From Thermoleophilia bacterium (lineage in GTDB: Bacteria > Actinomycetota > Thermoleophilia > Gaiellales > Gaiellaceae), in assembly GCA_025927435.1 (NCBI GenBank), contig JAICLM010000007.1, positions 1 to 24,196 of the forward strand: a stretch of DNA of 24,196 nt, written 5' to 3'. The notes beneath the pieces were generated by a model. The model ran no database searches and had not been told where the DNA came from. It saw nothing but the letters and a program-made list of their open reading frames with translations. Positions 21,592-24,196 of the stretch are shown here, in pieces. A program made the position numbers and the translations under genes. Each line of letters begins with the position of its first letter. Within the stretch, counting starts at the first letter, position 1.

Positions 21592-22208
21592 CTTTCGGCG
21601 TCGTGCCGCTTGCGGAGCGTGGTCCGGATCTCGTAACACGGGAAGATCCAAGGCAGGTTCTCCTCGTAGAACTCCTGCGTCCAGGAGTTTCGATTCACGA
21701 GCCGGCCCGCGAGGGCCTTCATTCGCCCCCGCCGGCGAAACTCCGACGCCGACCGGAAGACGAGCTCCACGCGCTCGAGTCGAAGCCGAGTCTCGTGACC
21801 GTAATTCGGGACGCGGCGGCGAAGCGTCTGGTCGTCCGCGTAGTAGGAAAAGGTGTAGAGCCCGAATGTGCGGCGATGGGTCGGATCGGAAAAGAAATAC
21901 GGATTCGAGAAATGCGGCACGTGCGCGACCAGCGGCCCGCCGGGAACCAGGACACGTTCGACCTCGAGCAGGAGCGCTGTCAGATCCTCCACGTGCTCGA
22001 GGAAATGTGACGTGTAGATCTCGGCGACCCGGTCGTCGGGCAACGAGCGCAGAACTTCGAGCGCATCGCCGACGACGTCGACGCCCTCGCCCGCGAGCAG
22101 ATCCACTCCGACATAGTCGGGGCCGCGCTTGGTCGAGCCGCAACCGAGATCGAGCTTCAGCGGTTCCCTGCCGAGGAAGTCGGTCATTCCGCCGTGTTTT
22201 CGCCTCAC
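21588..22208 (-). CDS. Class I SAM-dependent methyltransferase
   Basis: 206 residues from GTG at 22208. KLDLGCGSTKRGPDYVGVDL (18-37) is the SAM motif I and acidic post-I strand, VAEIYTSHFLEHVEDL holds the EH pair typical of Methyltransf_11-like enzymes in glycan loci, and RVLVPGGPLVAHVPHFSNPYFF is the motif VI region. The acceptor is probably a sugar of the repeat unit or a related metabolite. GTG is chosen because it overlaps the GT2 stop (GTGA); an ATG seven codons later (22187) is an alternative. Parts of the gene (about 21840-21920) look richer in A and T than its neighbours, which may hint at separate acquisition. Acceptor not readable. Confidence 0.85.
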   Translation of the reverse strand: MRRKHGGMTDFLGREPLKLDLGCGSTKRGPDYVGVDLLAGEGVDVVGDALEVLRSLPDDRVAEIYTSHFLEHVEDLTALLLEVERVLVPGGPLVAHVPHFSNPYFFSDPTHRRTFGLYTFSYYADDQTLRRRVPNYGHETRLRLERVELVFRSASEFRRRGRMKALAGRLVNRNSWTQEFYEENLPWIFPCYEIRTTLRKRHDAER

Positions 22209-23128
22209 GCCGCTCGAGCGGCCACGCGATTCCGGACGACGCTGGTGATCTCGCCCAGCGCCGCAACCGGGTCCTGCCGCAGGCCGGAGAGGATCGATCC
22301 CGCGGCCTGCGCCGGGTCGCGGGTTCGGTCGTACACGGCGGCCCGAACGAGCAGGCGCGCGATCGTCCGTCGGCGCTCGGCACCCAGACGCTCACGCGCT
22401 TCGGGGAAGCGACGAAGGAACTCGGCAAGCAGGTCGATCCGTGCGCGTGGAAGGTTCCCTGCGAAGAGGACGTTCGTCAGGTTCCCTTCGTGCCGGCGAT
22501 AGCGCATCACGGTGCGGTCCTCGTAGGCGATCCGCCAGTCGAGGGCGAGCGTCAGGTAGAGGAGATAGTCGTCGTACGAGGCGTAGTCGAGGGTGACGAA
22601 CCCGACTCCGCGCGTGTCGATGGCTGCCCGACGGATCAGCGTCGTTCCCGTCATGATGAAACAGCCCCGGCGCACGAGCTCGACGAGCGGGTCGGCGTCG
22701 AGATCCCATTCCGGGTCCCACGGCACTGCCTCCCCTGTCTCGCTCCTGAACGCTTCGAACGCGGCGTGGGTCAGTCCGACCGTGGGCTCGGCGACGAGCA
22801 GTTCGACCTGGGGCCGGACTTTCCCGGGTAACCACAGGTCGTCGCTGTCGAGAAGGCCGATGAAGTCGCCTTTCGCGAGCCGCAGAGCGTGGGCTCGGGT
22901 GGCCGCGATGCCTTTCTGGCGCTCGTGGCGAATGACGACCATGCGCCCCCGAGGGGCAGCTGCCGCGCAGTCCTCGAGGACGTCTGCAGTCTCGTCGTCG
23001 GAGGCGTCGTCGATCGCGATCAGCTCGAGGGGTTCGTAATCCTGTTCGAGCACGCTCGCGACAGCGTCCGCCGCAAAGGAGACGTGATTCCGGGCGGCCA
23101 TCAACACGCTGACGAGGGGCTGAGTCAT
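22205..23128 (-). CDS. Glycosyltransferase family 2
   Basis: 307 residues. GT-A core: VSVLMAARNHVSFAADAVASVL (6-27), LIAIDDASDDETADVL (36-51) and Asp94-Ser-Asp96-Asp97 in GLLDSDDLWLPGK, the metal and donor site. DYASYDDYLLYLTLAL further on is the likely catalytic-base region, followed by MRYRRHEGNLT. The C-terminal 80 residues are helical and basic. No membrane segment is evident, so it would act at the inner membrane face on a lipid-linked acceptor. Starts with ATG at 23128, 15 bp after the FkbM gene ends. Its TGA overlaps the GTG of the methyltransferase. Donor unknown. Confidence 0.9.
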   Translation of the reverse strand: MTQPLVSVLMAARNHVSFAADAVASVLEQDYEPLELIAIDDASDDETADVLEDCAAAAPRGRMVVIRHERQKGIAATRAHALRLAKGDFIGLLDSDDLWLPGKVRPQVELLVAEPTVGLTHAAFEAFRSETGEAVPWDPEWDLDADPLVELVRRGCFIMTGTTLIRRAAIDTRGVGFVTLDYASYDDYLLYLTLALDWRIAYEDRTVMRYRRHEGNLTNVLFAGNLPRARIDLLAEFLRRFPEARERLGAERRRTIARLLVRAAVYDRTRDPAQAAGSILSGLRQDPVAALGEITSVVRNRVAARAA

Positions 23129-23143
23129 CCGGCTGCGACCACC

Positions 23144-23896
23144 CTAGCCCGGCCCGAGGCGGGCGCCGATCACCCCGACCGAGTCGATGGCCGCAAGCAC
23201 ATCGACCTTCATCCCGGCGGTCTCGAGCCGGTCGACGATCACCTCGGGCGAGCCGGCAACGCGGTGATACTCGAGGACGATCCGCTGCGCACGCCGCAGC
23301 GTCTCGTCGGTCGCGCCGAGGAGGACCTCGAACTCGGTGCCTTCGCAGTCCAGCTTCAACAGGTCGCAGCCGGAGCCCACGACGTCGGCAAGCGTTACCG
23401 TCGGCACGTCGACGAAGTCACGAAGTGGCTCCCCCGACTCGATTTCCTTGCCGACCACGCTGTTTCGGGTGGAATCCACCGCACTCAGGTAGAGCCGAGC
23501 GGTGGGTGCGGCTCGGCCCACGAGCGCAGCCTGCACCGGCGAGATGCGGCGCCCGGCGACATTCGCAACGAGCGACGCGAACGTTCTGGGTTCCGGTTCG
23601 TACGCGACGACCTCCGCCCCGAGCCGCTCGGCCCACAGTGCGAAGACCCCGATGTTGGCACCGACATCGACCACACGCCATCCGGCCTCGGGCGTCAGGC
23701 CGGGCGAGCGGTACTCGCCCACGGCTATCTGCAGGGCGACGAGCCATGCGGTGTCGGCGTCGGGGGCCGACAGCGGGACGCCTGCGAAACGAGGCCTCAC
23801 CGGGAGTCCGAGCTTGTGCAGGACGTGCGACGTGAAGCTGAGCCCCTCCCGGCTCCGGGTCCAGATCCGAGCCGGCATGGAAGCAGCCGCATTCAT
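23144..23896 (-). CDS. FkbM family SAM-dependent methyltransferase
   Basis: 250 residues from ATG at 23896. VVDVGANIGVFALWAERLG (75-93) is the SAM-binding loop of the FkbM type, AYEPEPRTFASLVANV (98-113) the post-I strand and helix, and LLKLDCEGTEFEVLLGA the characteristic KxDxEGxE motif; TRNSVV also fits. FkbM enzymes O-methylate hydroxyl groups, often of sugars in surface glycans or natural products. A TACCGT box 9 nt before the ATG supports this start; a GTG at 23959 would place the box within the gene and add a basic, unconserved leader. It heads the minus-strand operon and diverges from the GT4 gene at the right edge. Confidence 0.88.
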   Translation of the reverse strand: MNAAASMPARIWTRSREGLSFTSHVLHKLGLPVRPRFAGVPLSAPDADTAWLVALQIAVGEYRSPGLTPEAGWRVVDVGANIGVFALWAERLGAEVVAYEPEPRTFASLVANVAGRRISPVQAALVGRAAPTARLYLSAVDSTRNSVVGKEIESGEPLRDFVDVPTVTLADVVGSGCDLLKLDCEGTEFEVLLGATDETLRRAQRIVLEYHRVAGSPEVIVDRLETAGMKVDVLAAIDSVGVIGARLGPG

Positions 23897-23905
23897 GCGG
23901 CGGAA

Positions 23906-23911
23906 ACGGTA
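23906..23911 (-). promoter_or_regulatory. -10 box for the FkbM/GT2/methyltransferase/flippase operon
   Basis: TACCGT on the minus strand, 9 nt before the ATG at 23896, which would give a leader of only a few nucleotides. Confidence 0.4.
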
Positions 23912-23964
23912 GGCGAAGCGCCGGCAAGGCGGCGGCCCGAGGCGCTGCACACGCCGCACGCAGC

Positions 23965-23970
23965 TATCCT
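23965..23970 (+). promoter_or_regulatory. -10 box for the right-edge glycosyltransferase (leaderless)
   Basis: TATCCT, exactly 6 nt before the TTG at 23977. It is the best match to the TANNNT pattern in the window. Confidence 0.5.
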
Positions 23971-23976
23971 CGCGGC

Positions 23977-24196
23977 TTGCCAGAGGGGAGCGTCACGGCA
24001 GCCGGCGGTCGATCCGAATCGCATGCGCAGGACGGATCGATCCGCCACATCCTCCTGGCCGCGTACCTCTACCCGCCGTGCAATGCAGTCCCGGCGCACA
24101 GACCTGCAGGGCTTCGGCGCGCGTTCGAGGCCGCCGGCATCCGTACCACCGTCCTGACGAGCCGGATCTCCGGCGCGTACGAGGACGACGGCGCAC
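23977..24196 (+). CDS. Glycosyltransferase family 4, N-terminus only (partial, runs off right edge)
   Basis: 73 codons from TTG at 23977 to the window end. After a polar lead of about 20 residues comes IRHILLAAYLYPPCNAVPA, then HRPAGLRRAFEAAGIRTTVLTSR, the normal first strand, loop and helix of a GT4 acceptor domain (compare VLLVTRHFPPGG and VQRPLKFASHL at 10553). The TTG is supported by a TATCCT box 6 nt upstream and by the absence of other starts in this frame before the conserved strand. It is divergent from the FkbM gene, with 80 bp between start codons, and shows that the glycan locus continues to the right. Confidence 0.75.
   Translation, partial: MPEGSVTAAGGRSESHAQDGSIRHILLAAYLYPPCNAVPAHRPAGLRRAFEAAGIRTTVLTSRISGAYEDDGA

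Noticed and set aside
1..24196. CRISPR arrays, transposons, integrases, tRNA or rRNA genes, toxin-antitoxin or phage-defence modules
   Set aside because: No regularly spaced repeats, transposase or integrase motifs, cloverleaf folds or defence-type domain sets were seen on either strand by reading.

Overview
The window comes from a very GC-rich bacterial chromosome. GTG and TTG starts are common, an F420-type luciferase-like oxidoreductase and an actinobacterial-style HelD are present, and several genes appear to be leaderless, with a TANNNT box 6-8 nt ahead of the start codon. Together these suggest Actinomycetota. The style of the secreted protein at the left edge and of the sugar genes makes class Thermoleophilia (Gaiellales/Solirubrobacterales) my best guess, but that is inference without a database search.

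Layout. (1) 1-242 (-): start of a small secreted protein gene with a near-perfect Shine-Dalgarno; it runs off the left edge. Upstream lie three TTCATNCCG repeats. (2) 468-5777 is housekeeping or accessory: an Rv3520c-like oxidoreductase (-), divergent from a methyltransferase-helD pair (+), which converges on a sulfotransferase (-), which diverges from an aldo/keto reductase (+). (3) 7381-5833 (-): a three-gene set, namely a methyltransferase-like stub of 80 residues, an ATP-grasp enzyme and an unknown small acidic protein. (4) 7445-20215 (+): twelve tightly packed genes for a rhamnose-type surface polysaccharide. They encode a UPF0104/LPG-synthase-like membrane protein, a GT-C-like membrane protein, a GT4, an O-antigen-ligase/Wzy-like polymerase, a second GT4, RmlA, RmlC, RmlB, RmlD, two GT2 enzymes and a third GT4. 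(5) 23896-20212 (-): a converging four-gene operon with an FkbM methyltransferase, a GT2, a class I methyltransferase and a Wzx-like flippase. (6) 23977-24196 (+): N-terminus of another GT4, cut by the right edge.

How it fits together. RmlA/B/C/D would make a dTDP-6-deoxyhexose, classically dTDP-L-rhamnose. The GT2 and GT4 enzymes would build a repeat unit on a lipid carrier, the flippase would export it and the Wzy-like protein would polymerise it. The GT-C and UPF0104 proteins may work on lipid-linked intermediates outside the membrane, and the methyltransferases (perhaps the distant sulfotransferase too) could decorate the glycan. No initiating phosphoglycosyltransferase, Wzz or export channel is visible, so the locus probably continues to the right.

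Most notable: RmlB has Cys in place of the catalytic Asp of the TDE motif, and RmlC lacks the classical catalytic Lys. Both changes sit in one operon, so the sugar produced may not be plain L-rhamnose, or this may be a lineage-specific enzyme pair. Also notable are a probable CTG start codon, back-to-back leaderless promoters sharing a TA step, palindromes inside two other divergent promoters, convergent gene pairs overlapping by CTAG at their stops, and the truncated methyltransferase stub. Eleven adjacent gene pairs overlap by 4 bp (NTGA). No rRNA, tRNA, CRISPR array, insertion sequence or stretch longer than 300 bases without a gene was found.
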